Source of the DNA: Streptomyces sp. NRRL F-5122
Lineage (GTDB): Bacteria > Actinomycetota > Actinomycetes > Streptomycetales > Streptomycetaceae
Assembly (NCBI RefSeq): GCF_001507435.1
Contig: NZ_LMWH01000037.1
Span: 186,001 to 250,000 of the forward strand
Reading direction: 5' to 3'
DNA length: 64,000 nt
The notes below the pieces were generated by a model. That model did not search any database, had not been told where the DNA came from, and was given only the letters and a program-made list of their open reading frames with translations. Positions within the stretch are counted from its first letter, which is position 1. The number at the start of each line of letters is the position of its first letter. A program made the position numbers and the translations under genes. Below, piece by piece: positions 28,460 through 38,471 of this stretch.

Positions 28460-28711
28460 ATGGCCCACGAGAGCACCCCCGACCATCACATATTCGAGAT
28501 GGACCTCACCGCGGACGAGGCGCGTCGGCGTACGGAGTTCTTCGCGGCGATGGAGCCCGGCTGGGACCCGGTGGCGGCGATGGCGGCCGAGGACGAGGCG
28601 TACCGGATGCTGTACTCCGGCCTCGACGAGCATCAGCAGCGGATCTACGAGCGCCTGGTGGCCGCCGGAGTGCTGCCCCCCGATCTCGGGCAGGGCCGTG
28701 CTGCCGATTGA
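28460..28711 (+). CDS. DUF6400 family protein, 83 aa
   Basis: A small acidic, helical, cytosolic protein beginning MAHESTPDHHIFEMDLTADE, with a central EPGWDPVAAMAAEDEAYRML typical of the family. No catalytic motif is visible. A good site AGGAAAG precedes the ATG. Its end overlaps the next small gene by 14 bp, so both are co-translated. The function is unknown. Confidence 0.8.
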   Translation: MAHESTPDHHIFEMDLTADEARRRTEFFAAMEPGWDPVAAMAAEDEAYRMLYSGLDEHQQRIYERLVAAGVLPPDLGQGRAAD

Positions 28712-28904
28712 TCCCCACGCCGACAGGGCACGCCGTGCCTGGCTCCCGTGCCCGAACTGCCGGGACCACGAGAACTGCGAGAACTGCCTGGCCGGCCGCA
28801 CCTGCCACGTCCACTGGCGCTATCTGCTGTCCAACTCCGGGCCCGTGGTCCATCTGCAATGCCCGAACTGCACGCATGTGTGGTTCGAGGACACGGCTGC
28901 CTGA
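28698..28904 (+). CDS. Small zinc-ribbon protein, 68 aa
   Basis: A 68-residue protein starting at GTG 28698 inside the end of the DUF6400 gene. CPNC near residue 18 and CPNC near residue 57 form a classic four-cysteine zinc ribbon. Extra Cys/His residues lie between them (NCENCLAGRTCHVHW), enough for a second metal site. Overlap with the upstream gene suggests a functional pair. The function is unknown; nucleic-acid or protein binding is possible. Confidence 0.75.
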   Translation: MLPIDPHADRARRAWLPCPNCRDHENCENCLAGRTCHVHWRYLLSNSGPVVHLQCPNCTHVWFEDTAA

Positions 28905-29047
28905 CCGCTTCGACCGGCTCCCGCGTATTCGGTGCGGCGACGGTCCTTTTCGGCACGCACACCTCAGCCCCCTGGGCGGGCTACCGGCGACCACGCCGTG
29001 TCGCGGCTCGTGGACAGCTCCGAGCGGATGTGTTGGCCTGCCCCGTG

Positions 29048-30268
29048 CTACGGCGAGGTGGGCGGGTGTGGGGAGCGGAGGACGAGCAGGGTGATCTCGC
29101 TGGGGGCGAAGACGCGGAACGGCGGGCCCCAGAAGCCGGTGCCGCGGCTGGTGTAGAGGAGGGTGCGGGTGCCGTGGTGGCTGAGGCCGGCGAGGGCGGG
29201 CTGGTCGATGCGGACCAGGTGGTGGAAGGGCCAGATCTGGCCGCCGTGGGTGTGGCCGGAAAGCTGGAGGTCGATGCCGTCGGCCGCCGCCCGTTCGACG
29301 AACTTGGGCTGGTGTGCCAGGAGCAGGACGGGCAGGTCGGGGTCGGCGCCGTTCAAGGCTTCGGCGAGGTCGGCGCGGTGACCTGCCAGGCCGGAGGACT
29401 CGGCGGTGACGTCATCCACGCCGGCGACCACGAGGGTGTCGCCCCCGCGTTCGAGCAGCAGATGGCGGTTGCGCAGCGGCTCCCAGCCCAGCTCGTCCAT
29501 CAGGTCGACCCAGCCCTGGGCCTCGCTGTAGTACTCGTGGTTGCCGGTGACGTACACACGGGCCCGGGTCGCCCGCACGGTACCGAGTGGGGTGGCCTGG
29601 GCGCGGCGGCGTTCGGCCGTGCCGTCCGCGATGTCCCCGGTGTGGCAGACCAGGTCGGCTTCCAGATCGTTCACTGTCTCGCACACCCGTACCGACCAGC
29701 GAGCGCGATCGAGTGGGCCGTAGTGGGTGTCGGTGACGAGGACGACCCGGAGGCCGTCCAACCCGGCACCCAGTCGCGGGAGTTGCACGTCGAGACGGCG
29801 CACCCGTGGCACGCGGCGGGCCTCGGCATACCCCCAGCCGAGCAGTACGACGGCTACGCCGAGGACGGCCCAGGTGACGATTCGGGCCCGGTCCTGGCTC
29901 TCGCCGGCGCCGGCCACGGTCAGGGCGAGCCGCAAGAGGATGCCGAGCAGAACGGACCAGGTGAACAGAATCCAGCTGGTGCCCAGCAGGGTGTCACCGA
30001 TGATCGCCGCCCGGTCCTGCTGGCGCCGGCCGTGGCCGCGCACCATCGCGAGCGGCATACCGATGAGACCGAGGGCGAACAGGGCGGTGCCGACCAGCGT
30101 GACGGGCAGCGGCCAGTGCTGGCCGCCGTACAGGAGCACCCAGCAGGGCACGGCCCACAGCAGGACGGGGGCGATCAGGGGGATGTAGCGCATCAGGCGG
30201 TGCAGTCGGCTCCTGCGCGGAGCTTGTGCCTCGCTGTCGGCGGGCCGGGTGTCGCTGGTGTCGGTCAC
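29048..30268 (-). CDS. Membrane-anchored metallophosphoesterase
   Basis: A 406-residue protein. Four or five N-terminal helices (about residues 28-150) anchor a calcineurin-like domain with the five metal motifs: VTDTHYG, HTGDIAD, GNHEY, LAHQP and SGHTHGGQ. It resembles YkuE/LpxH-like phosphoesterases; the substrate may be a lipid-linked or nucleotide phosphate at the membrane. The GTG 30268 start is chosen because AGGGAGGGAA lies just upstream. It is divergent from panD. Confidence 0.9.
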   Translation of the reverse strand: MTDTSDTRPADSEAQAPRRSRLHRLMRYIPLIAPVLLWAVPCWVLLYGGQHWPLPVTLVGTALFALGLIGMPLAMVRGHGRRQQDRAAIIGDTLLGTSWILFTWSVLLGILLRLALTVAGAGESQDRARIVTWAVLGVAVVLLGWGYAEARRVPRVRRLDVQLPRLGAGLDGLRVVLVTDTHYGPLDRARWSVRVCETVNDLEADLVCHTGDIADGTAERRRAQATPLGTVRATRARVYVTGNHEYYSEAQGWVDLMDELGWEPLRNRHLLLERGGDTLVVAGVDDVTAESSGLAGHRADLAEALNGADPDLPVLLLAHQPKFVERAAADGIDLQLSGHTHGGQIWPFHHLVRIDQPALAGLSHHGTRTLLYTSRGTGFWGPPFRVFAPSEITLLVLRSPHPPTSP

Positions 30269-30614
30269 GCTTCCCTCCCTGACCAGGCTGCAGTCTCGCG
30301 TACTGTATCCGGTCGCCCTCGGGCCGGCCGGACCGGCGTTCATGGGTGCGGCCCCTTGGGACGGAGGGTTCTCCGCGGGACGGCAGGGCTGGGCCGCGGA
30401 CACCTCCATTTGCATGAGCCGCGATCAGGGCGCTGCCCGCGCGGGTGTGCTGTTCATGTGGGCGGAGAGCGGCTGTCACGCACCAACTCGACAGGCGCTC
30501 CCGGGAAGTGACGACGTTCCTGATACTCGTCGAGTGCGACGCCTGCCGGTGTAGGGTGAAGAACGCCCTTGACCTGCAGAAAGCGGGCAGGGAGCCGTCT
30601 TTCAGGAGTCCAGA

Positions 30615-31034
30615 ATGCTGCGCACCATGTTCAAGTCCAAGATCCACCGTGCCACCGTCACCCAGGCCGACCTGCACTACGTGGGATCCGTGACCGTCGA
30701 CGCGGACCTGCTCGACGCGGCCGATCTGCTGCCCGGTGAACTGGTCCACATCGTCGACGTCACCAACGGCGCCCGGCTGGAGACCTATGTCATCGAGGGC
30801 GAGCGCGGTTCCGGCGTCATCGGGATCAACGGTGCCGCGGCCCATCTTGTGCACCCCGGCGACCTGGTGATCGTCATCAGCTACGCCCAGGTCTCCGACG
30901 CCGAGGCGCGGGCCCTGCGGCCGAGGGTCGTGCACGTGGACCGCGACAACCGGATCGTGGCCCAGGGGGCGGACCCGTCCGCCCCGGTACCCGGCTCGGA
31001 CCAGGAGCGCAGCCCGCAGGCCGTCACGGCCTGA
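30615..31034 (+). CDS. panD: Aspartate 1-decarboxylase proenzyme
   Basis: A 139-residue PanD. It makes beta-alanine from L-aspartate for pantothenate and CoA. The Gly24-Ser25 self-cleavage site (HYVGSVTVD) generates the pyruvoyl cofactor, and the metal-free core [16 protein letters not shown] matches the family. Normal length is about 120-140; the extra C-terminal tail is Pro/Ala-rich. ATG follows CAGGAGTCC. The racemase-like gene starts 15 bp after its stop, so the two are one operon. The other pan genes are not in the window. Confidence 0.95.
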   Translation: MLRTMFKSKIHRATVTQADLHYVGSVTVDADLLDAADLLPGELVHIVDVTNGARLETYVIEGERGSGVIGINGAAAHLVHPGDLVIVISYAQVSDAEARALRPRVVHVDRDNRIVAQGADPSAPVPGSDQERSPQAVTA

Positions 31035-31048
31035 CCGAGGGGGAGAAC

Positions 31049-31720
31049 GTGTCCACAGGCGACGGCGGGGGGCGCGGCGCGCTCGCCCTGCTGCACACCT
31101 CATCCGCCCATGTCCCCGTCTTCGACGCCCTGCGGGACCGGTTCCATCCCGGGCTCGAACTCAGGCATCTCGTGGCCGAGGAACTGCTCGAACGTGCCCG
31201 CGTCCACGGCCCGGACGCCGTGGCCGACGCCGTCCGGCATCTCCTCGACGCGGCGGTCGCGGCGGGCGCCCGCGCCGTGCTCTGCACCTGCTCGACCATC
31301 GGTGCGGTCGCCGAGCGCACGGAGGTGGACGTGCCCGTGCTCCGGGTGGACCGGCCGATGGCCGCCGCAGCGGTGGCGACAGGTCCCCGCATCGTTGTGA
31401 TCGCCACGGTGGAGAGCACCCTGGCGCCCACGGTCGCGTTGATCCGGGAGGAGGCGGCCGGCAGCGACGTCGAGGTGCGCACCGTACTCGTCGAGGGGGC
31501 GTGGGAGCGGTTCGAGGCGGGCGACACCGACGGATACGTGCGGGCGGTCGTGGGCAGCGCCGACACGGTCACCGATGCCGACGCGATCGTCCTGGCCCAG
31601 GCGTCCATGGCCCCCGCGGGGTACCTGACCTCGACCGACGTCCCGGTCCTCGCCAGCCCCGAGCCGGGGCTGGCGGCGGCCGCGGCGGCGCTCCGCGGCG
31701 CCGCACGGCCGACCGGGTAG
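31049..31720 (+). CDS. Aspartate/glutamate racemase-fold protein
   Basis: A 223-residue Asp/Glu/hydantoin racemase relative. The first catalytic Cys is present in LCTCSTIGAVAE (near residue 79), but the second site, usually a Cys-containing LGCTGM-like loop, reads VLAQASMAP, so a two-base racemisation is doubtful. It may instead be a decarboxylase, isomerase or binding protein. It is co-transcribed with panD, which makes an aspartate-related role attractive but unproven. Start: GTG 31049 after GGGGGAGAA. Confidence 0.78.
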   Translation: MSTGDGGGRGALALLHTSSAHVPVFDALRDRFHPGLELRHLVAEELLERARVHGPDAVADAVRHLLDAAVAAGARAVLCTCSTIGAVAERTEVDVPVLRVDRPMAAAAVATGPRIVVIATVESTLAPTVALIREEAAGSDVEVRTVLVEGAWERFEAGDTDGYVRAVVGSADTVTDADAIVLAQASMAPAGYLTSTDVPVLASPEPGLAAAAAALRGAARPTG

Positions 31721-31784
31721 TTTCCGGGCGGTCCGTGGCCCACCCGGTCCTGCCGACGTCCCGCGACGGGGTGAGTGCCGATCG

Positions 31785-31806
31785 GTGCCCCGGGTACCCG
31801 GGGCAC
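31785..31806 (+). terminator. Palindromic hairpin between the panD operon and the proline-rich gene
   Basis: A 22-nt perfect palindrome, GTGCCCCGGG and its complement around TA, lies 65 nt past the racemase-like stop. It probably ends the panD transcript. Confidence 0.5.
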
Positions 31807-31844
31807 AAGTCCAGGGCCGACGCAGCGAATGGCTGGAGGACACG

Positions 31845-32189
31845 ATGACGCATCCGTTCCCCGATCCCGCACGGCCGGGACCGCCGCCCGGACCGGGACC
31901 GACCCCGGGACCGGATCCGACCCCAGGACCGGATCCGACTCCGGGGCCGGGGCCCGCGCCGGGCCCGGAACCCGTCCCACCCGAACCCGTACCGCCCGGC
32001 CCGGCGCCGGTGCCGCCCGCACCCGGCCCCGTTCCGCCCGGTCCGGGACCCGACCGTCCGCGTCCCGGACCGGAACCCGTGCCCGACCCGGAACCCCGGC
32101 CCACCCCCCAGCCGCCTCCGTCCCCGATCCCGGAGCCACCAGGTCCCGACCCGGTGCCGGAGCCCGAGCCGGGGCCGCCCCTGAAGTAG
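31845..32189 (+). CDS. Proline-rich low-complexity protein, 114 aa
   Basis: After MTHPFPDPARPG the protein is almost only Pro, Gly, Asp, Glu, Val and Thr: runs of PGPDPTPGP and PEPVPPGPAPVP, ending in EPEPGPPLK. Proline makes up roughly half of the residues and there is no signal peptide, membrane segment or cysteine. It should be an extended, acidic, polyproline-II-like chain. ATG 31845 is chosen because GGAGG lies 7 nt upstream and because the in-frame GTG at 31785 lies inside a hairpin. A spacer, scaffold or surface-associated role is guesswork. Confidence 0.65.
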   Translation: MTHPFPDPARPGPPPGPGPTPGPDPTPGPDPTPGPGPAPGPEPVPPEPVPPGPAPVPPAPGPVPPGPGPDRPRPGPEPVPDPEPRPTPQPPPSPIPEPPGPDPVPEPEPGPPLK

Positions 32190-32202
32190 GCCGGAACCGC
32201 GC

Positions 32203-32245
32203 GGTGGCCCGGTGCCTGGAGGTTTCCTCCGGGCACCGGGCCACC
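32203..32245. terminator. Strong terminator between the proline-rich gene and gnd
   Basis: A 14-bp perfect stem (GGTGGCCCGGTGCC and its complement) is extended inward by a second stem, GGAGG/CCTCC, with a TTT loop. It lies between convergent genes. Confidence 0.8.
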
Positions 32246-32267
32246 GTCATGCGGTCAGTGGGGCGCG

Positions 32268-33707
32268 CTACGCCCCGACCTCCGTCCGGTCCCCGCCCCA
32301 CAGCGTGTGGAACGAGCCCTCGCGGTCCGTGCGCCGGTAGGTGTGCGCCCCGAAGAAGTCCCGCTGCCCCTGGGTGAGCGCGGCAGGCAGCCGTTCGGCG
32401 CGCAGCGCGTCGTAGTAGGCGAGCGCCGCGGAGAACCCGGGTGCCGGGACACCCTGGCGGGTCGCCGCGACGAGGACCTCGCGCCAGTCGTCCTGCGCCT
32501 GCGCGATCTCACGGGCGAAGGTCTCGTCGGAGAGCAGGCTCGGCAGATCGGGGCGGGCGTCGTAGGCGGCGCGGATGCGGTCGAGGAAGGCCGCGCGGAT
32601 GATGCAGCCGCCACGCCAGATGGAGGCGATGCCGCCGAGGTCGATGTTCCAGTCGTACTCCTCGCTGCCCGAGGCGATCTCGTGGAAGCCCTGGGTGTAC
32701 GACACGATCTTCGACGCGTACAGCGCCTGCTCCACCCGGTCGGCGAAGGCCCGGGCCTCGTCCTCTGCCAGCGGTGCGGGCTTCGGGCCGGCCAGGCCGC
32801 GCGAGGCCTCGCGCAGCGCCGAGTGCCCGGACAGCGAGCGCGCGAACACCGCCTCGGCGATACCCGACACCGGCACCCCGAGATCGAGGGCGATCTGCAC
32901 GGTCCAGCGTCCGGTTCCCTTCTGCTCCGCCTGGTCCTGGACCACGTCCACGAACGGCTTGCCCGTCGCCGCGTCCACGTGCGAGAGCACCTCCGCGGTG
33001 ATCTCGATCAGGTACGAGTCGAGCCGCCCGGTGTTCCAGGTGCGGAAGATCTCGGCGATCTGCGCGGGGGAGTAGCCGGCGACGTCGCGCAGCAGCTGGT
33101 ACGCCTCGCCGATCAGCTGCATGTCGGCGTACTCGATGCCGTTGTGCACCATCTTCACGAAATGGCCGGCGCCGTCGGGCCCGACGTGGGTCACGCAGGG
33201 CGCGCCGTCCTTCGCCTTCGCGGAGATCTTCTCCAGCATCGGGCCGAGGGAGGCGTAGGACTCGGCCGATCCTCCGGGCATGATGCTCGGGCCGTGCAGC
33301 GCGCCCTCCTCACCGCCCGAGATACCGGTGCCGACGAAGTGGATGCCCTGTTCGCGGAGCTCCTTCTCACGTCGGCGGGTGTCCGCGAAATGCGCGTTGC
33401 CGCCGTCGATGATCATGTCGCCGGGCTCCAGGAGCGGGGCGAATTCCCGGATCACCGCATCGGTCGGCGCCCCGGCTTTCACCATGATCATCAGACGCCG
33501 GGGCCGCTCGAGCGCCGCAACGAAGTCCTTCGCGGTCTCGGTCGCCACGAAGTCGCCCTCGTGGCCGAACTCCTTCACAAGGTCGTGGGTTCGCGCCGTG
33601 GTCCGGTTGTGCAGGGCGACCGTATAGCCGTTGCGCGCGAAATTGCGGGCGAGGTTGCGGCCCATGACCGCGAGACCCGTGACGCCGATCTGGGCTGAAG
33701 TGCTCAT
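32268..33707 (-). CDS. gndA: 6-phosphogluconate dehydrogenase, NADP-dependent, decarboxylating
   Basis: A 479-residue enzyme of the long, NADP-linked class in the oxidative pentose phosphate pathway; it makes ribulose 5-phosphate, CO2 and NADPH. The N-terminal GVTGLAVMGRNLARN binds the nucleotide with NRTTARTHDL following. The substrate site shows GISGGEEGA and the catalytic Lys in GHFVKMVHNGIEY. The C-terminal IRAAFLDRI and FHTLWGG motifs are intact. Streptomyces also has a shorter NAD-type enzyme elsewhere. Confidence 0.96.
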   Translation of the reverse strand: MSTSAQIGVTGLAVMGRNLARNFARNGYTVALHNRTTARTHDLVKEFGHEGDFVATETAKDFVAALERPRRLMIMVKAGAPTDAVIREFAPLLEPGDMIIDGGNAHFADTRRREKELREQGIHFVGTGISGGEEGALHGPSIMPGGSAESYASLGPMLEKISAKAKDGAPCVTHVGPDGAGHFVKMVHNGIEYADMQLIGEAYQLLRDVAGYSPAQIAEIFRTWNTGRLDSYLIEITAEVLSHVDAATGKPFVDVVQDQAEQKGTGRWTVQIALDLGVPVSGIAEAVFARSLSGHSALREASRGLAGPKPAPLAEDEARAFADRVEQALYASKIVSYTQGFHEIASGSEEYDWNIDLGGIASIWRGGCIIRAAFLDRIRAAYDARPDLPSLLSDETFAREIAQAQDDWREVLVAATRQGVPAPGFSAALAYYDALRAERLPAALTQGQRDFFGAHTYRRTDREGSFHTLWGGDRTEVGA

Positions 33708-35155
<1,448 letters not shown>

Positions 35156-35171
35156 CGCCCGTCGGAAGCGG

Positions 35172-36251
35172 TCAGGATTTCACGCGGGCCCGGTTCCGGT
35201 CCGGGGCGGGCACGGGCACGAAGGGCCCGCCGTAGAAGGGAGCGTACAGAGGGGCCGGCTCCCAGTCGCCGTAGGTGTCCTCCTTGGCCGGCGCCTCCGC
35301 GGGCACGTCCTCCTCGGCAGGGGCCGGCGCCTGCGTGGGCACCGGGGCGATCACCGTCTGGAGCGGCTCCGGCTGGCAGACGGGTTCCGGGGCGGCCGAC
35401 GGATCCGCGGCCGTCCGCTGCTCGCCACCGATCCGCTCCGTCGTGAGCAGGATGAGACCGCCCGCGGCCACGACACCGCAACCGAGGGCGAGCGCGGTGC
35501 CCGTGGTGCCGTAGCGGAAGGTCTCGCCGAACAGGGTGATGCCGACCGCCGCCGCGGCCACCGGGTTCACGACCGTGAGCGTGGCGAGCGGGGCCGCGAG
35601 GCCCGCACCCCGGTAGGAGGCCTGTGACAGCAGCAGACCGGCCGTCGCGAAGACGCCTATCACCGCGAGGCTCGGCACATCGGCGAGCGCGACCCCGCTC
35701 TTCCAGTCCACCGCGACCGTCTTCGTGAACACCGACGACATGCCGAACGCGACACCGGACCCGGTCGCCAGCAGCACGCTGCGTACCGCCGGATGCCGGT
35801 GTGCCGCGCGGGCCGCCACCATGAGCGCCAGTACGCCGCCCGCGGTGACCAGGGCCACCGTCACACGCTGGGCGCCGCTCAGGGTCTGGGCGTCGGAGGC
35901 GCCCACCAGGGACAGCAGACCCGCCAGGCCGACGGTCGCCATGACCGCGCCCCGCCAGGCCGTCGCCCCGGCCCTGCGGCCCACGAACAGGGCGGCCATG
36001 GGCAGGGCGAAGACGATGGTCAGCGCACCGAGCGGCTGGACCAGGCTCAGGGGACCGTAGGCGAGCGCCGCGACGTGCAGCAACCCGCCGAGACCGTTCA
36101 GCACGACCGACGCCCACCAGGCCGGCCGGCGCAGCGGCGCGCAGGACTCGTCCGGCGAGGACACGGCGACCCGCTCCTGCACGATCGCTCCGCCGGCGTA
36201 GGCGACGGCGGAGAACAGCGAAAGGAGCACGGACAACGCGAGGGCGCTCAT
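35172..36251 (-). CDS. DMT/EamA-type transporter
   Basis: A 359-residue membrane protein with about nine or ten helices in two EamA-like halves (LVQPLGALTIVFALPMAALF in the first, TLTVVNPVAAAAVGITLFGE in the second). The pro- and acid-rich cytosolic tail after about residue 280 (PVPTQAPAPAEEDVPAEAP) is unusual and of unknown use. ATG 36251 is preceded by GGAG; the frame upstream to 36374 is less likely. The substrate is unknown: a metabolite, nucleoside or Mg2+. Confidence 0.83.
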   Translation of the reverse strand: MSALALSVLLSLFSAVAYAGGAIVQERVAVSSPDESCAPLRRPAWWASVVLNGLGGLLHVAALAYGPLSLVQPLGALTIVFALPMAALFVGRRAGATAWRGAVMATVGLAGLLSLVGASDAQTLSGAQRVTVALVTAGGVLALMVAARAAHRHPAVRSVLLATGSGVAFGMSSVFTKTVAVDWKSGVALADVPSLAVIGVFATAGLLLSQASYRGAGLAAPLATLTVVNPVAAAAVGITLFGETFRYGTTGTALALGCGVVAAGGLILLTTERIGGEQRTAADPSAAPEPVCQPEPLQTVIAPVPTQAPAPAEEDVPAEAPAKEDTYGDWEPAPLYAPFYGGPFVPVPAPDRNRARVKS

Positions 36252-36452
36252 GAGCGGCTCCTCTGCGGGGGGCCGGAGCGTGATGCCCGGCGCGGCTGAC
36301 GGTCGGCTTCCACAATCAACACGATGCCGTGCGGAACCCTTCCCGTCGTCGTACCTGAGCACGCATTGGGTCATACTGCCGATGGAGTACGAACACGTTC
36401 ACGTCCTCCCCCGGAGGGGTGACCACGGATGGCTCCCCCCTGCTGAGAGGCC

Positions 36453-37199
36453 GTGCGGGCCCTGGTACTACTGGCCTTCGTGGACCTCGACCCCGAACTC
36501 GCGGCGCTCGGCTCCCTGGGCGGCTTCTTCGTACTACGCACCGGAGTACCCCGGCGCCGGACTCTGCCGCACCTCGCGCACGCGTACACGGCCGCCCCGT
36601 CCGACGGCCCCGAGGATGTTTACCGGGATCCGCTGACTTTCCGCGTCCGCAAGGTCGCACGGAGTCTCCACGCCCCCGAGGCCCGGGTCGCCGCCTCCAT
36701 CGCCCACCAGGGCCTGGCGGCCCGGCTCTGGTCCGTCGCGCTCGGGTGCGCCGCGCTGTACGGGAGGGCTCCCGACCTCGACCCGGGGCGGCTGTCCTGG
36801 GACCCGGACGGCAGCGCGCCCGAGGACCTGTGGCTGGACGAGGTGCGCGCGCTGCCCGTCGACGCGCTCGACGCGGTCGTGCGGGAGGCCCACCTCGTCC
36901 CCCTGACCACCGCCCTGGCCTCTCGCCACGGAGTCTCCGAACGGCTGCTGTGGGGCAACGCCGGCTCCGCCCTCGCGGGCGCCGTGCGCATGATCGGCCA
37001 CTGGGCCCGGACGGAGGGCCGCGCGGACGTCGCCGAGCGGGCCCGCGGGCTGGCCGCCGGGTTGTTCACGCATCCCGACCTGTCCGGCACCCTCGATCCC
37101 ACGACCGGCCGGCGCCGCAGTTGCTGCCTCTACTACCGGCTGCCAGGCGGCGGTGTGTGCGGCGACTGCTGTTTCGACCGCCCGGCGGGCCGGGACTGA
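36453..37199 (+). CDS. FhuF-like (2Fe-2S) ferric-siderophore reductase family protein
   Basis: A 248-residue protein whose C-terminus RRRSCCLYYRLPGGGVCGDCCF holds the cysteine set of the FhuF-type 2Fe-2S domain (CC...C..C), which in FhuF reduces iron in ferrioxamine and related siderophores. The middle shows VRKVARSLHAPEARVAASIAHQGLAARLW, typical of these proteins. It starts at GTG 36453 with GAGAGG upstream. No siderophore genes adjoin it. An alternative frame from ATG 36382 overlaps but lacks coding bias. Confidence 0.78.
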   Translation: MRALVLLAFVDLDPELAALGSLGGFFVLRTGVPRRRTLPHLAHAYTAAPSDGPEDVYRDPLTFRVRKVARSLHAPEARVAASIAHQGLAARLWSVALGCAALYGRAPDLDPGRLSWDPDGSAPEDLWLDEVRALPVDALDAVVREAHLVPLTTALASRHGVSERLLWGNAGSALAGAVRMIGHWARTEGRADVAERARGLAAGLFTHPDLSGTLDPTTGRRRSCCLYYRLPGGGVCGDCCFDRPAGRD

Positions 37200-37274
37200 C
37201 ACCCGTGTGGTCTTCCGCAACCGCGGTATCTGGGTGACCATGTGGGAACCAGCCGCTGAGACAGGGGGTTCCGG

Positions 37275-38426
37275 GTGCGTGTGGGCCTGCTGACCCGGGA
37301 GTACCCGCCGGACGTGTACGGCGGCGCGGGTGTTCATGTCGAGTTCCTCGCACGGGAGTTGCGCTCCCTCACCGACCTCGACGTGCACTGCTGGGGCGAG
37401 GGCGGTGCCGGGGGCGTCGTACGCCATCGGTCGTGGCCGGCCCTGGACACCGCCAACGACGCGCTGCGCACCTTCTCCGTGGACCTCTCCATCGCCGCCG
37501 TCCTCCAGGACCGCGAACTGGTCCACTCCCACACCTGGTACGCCAACCTCGCAGGGCACCTGGCCAAACTGCTGTACGGCATCCCGCATGTGATGACCGC
37601 CCACTCGCTCGAGCCGCTGCGCCCCTGGAAGGCCGAGCAGCTCGGCGGCGGGTACGCCCTCTCCAGCTGGGCCGAACGGACCGCCGTCGAGGCGGCGGAC
37701 GCCGTGATCGCCGTCTCCGGCGCCATGCGCGACGACATCCTCGGCTGCTACCCGGACCTCGATCCCGCCCGGGTCCACGTCGTGCACAACGGCATCGACA
37801 CCTCGCTCTACCGGCCCGACCCCGGCACGGACGTCCTCGCCCGCCTCGGCCTCGACCCGGGCCGCCCGTACGTCCTGTTCGTCGGCCGCATCACCCGCCA
37901 GAAGGGCGTGCCGCATCTGCTGCGCGCGGTCCGGCACATCGACCCCGACACCCAGGTCGTGCTGTGCGCCGGCGCCCCCGACACTCCGGAGATCGACCGC
38001 GAGTTCCGGGACCTGTTCGAGGAGTTGAGCAGAAGTCGCGAGGGCGTCCACTGGATCCCCAAGATGCTGCCGCGTCCGGACGTGATCCAGCTCCTCACGC
38101 ACGCGGCCGTGTTCGTCTGCCCGTCGGTGTACGAGCCGCTCGGCATCGTCAACCTCGAGGCCATGGCATGCGGTACGGCGGTCGTGGCCTCGCGCACCGG
38201 GGGCATCCCGGAGGTCGTCGACGACGGTCGCACGGGTCTGCTGGTCGACGTGGACGACGACTTCGAGGAGCACCTCGCCCGCGCCCTGGACTCGGTCCTC
38301 GCCGACCCGGTGGCGGCCGAGCGCCTCGGAGAGGCCGGCCGGGAGCGCGCGGTGAAGCAGTTCGGCTGGGACACGGTGGCCCGCCGCACGGTTCGCCTGT
38401 ACGAGGAACTCCTCGAGCAGGGGTAG
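37275..38426 (+). CDS. glgA: GT4 glycogen/maltose-1-phosphate synthase
   Basis: A 383-residue GT4 enzyme of the actinobacterial GlgA/GlgM type. N-terminal RVGLLTREYPPDVYGGAGVHV binds the acceptor; the E-x7-E motif of retaining GT4 enzymes appears as YEPLGIVNLEAM near residue 291, and LFVGRITRQKG starts the nucleotide-sugar domain. In mycobacteria the homologue makes alpha-maltose 1-phosphate from ADP-glucose and glucose 1-phosphate, so GlgM is as good a name. It is co-directional with glgC (45 bp), which supplies ADP-glucose. GTG start. Confidence 0.9.
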   Translation: MRVGLLTREYPPDVYGGAGVHVEFLARELRSLTDLDVHCWGEGGAGGVVRHRSWPALDTANDALRTFSVDLSIAAVLQDRELVHSHTWYANLAGHLAKLLYGIPHVMTAHSLEPLRPWKAEQLGGGYALSSWAERTAVEAADAVIAVSGAMRDDILGCYPDLDPARVHVVHNGIDTSLYRPDPGTDVLARLGLDPGRPYVLFVGRITRQKGVPHLLRAVRHIDPDTQVVLCAGAPDTPEIDREFRDLFEELSRSREGVHWIPKMLPRPDVIQLLTHAAVFVCPSVYEPLGIVNLEAMACGTAVVASRTGGIPEVVDDGRTGLLVDVDDDFEEHLARALDSVLADPVAAERLGEAGRERAVKQFGWDTVARRTVRLYEELLEQG

Positions 38427-38471
38427 TCAGTGAACAGAGAGCGGCACAACCGGGCTTAGAGGGGCGGCGGC

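Noticed and set aside
31860..32180. Repetitive CCGGGACCG-type units suggesting a repeat or CRISPR array
   Set aside because: The units are irregular codon-level Pro-Gly repeats in one reading frame, with no constant repeat or spacer length.
36382..36636. Alternative plus-strand ORF starting MEYEHVHVLP
   Set aside because: It overlaps the FhuF-like gene in another frame and loses coding bias after about 30 codons, although its first codons look plausible.
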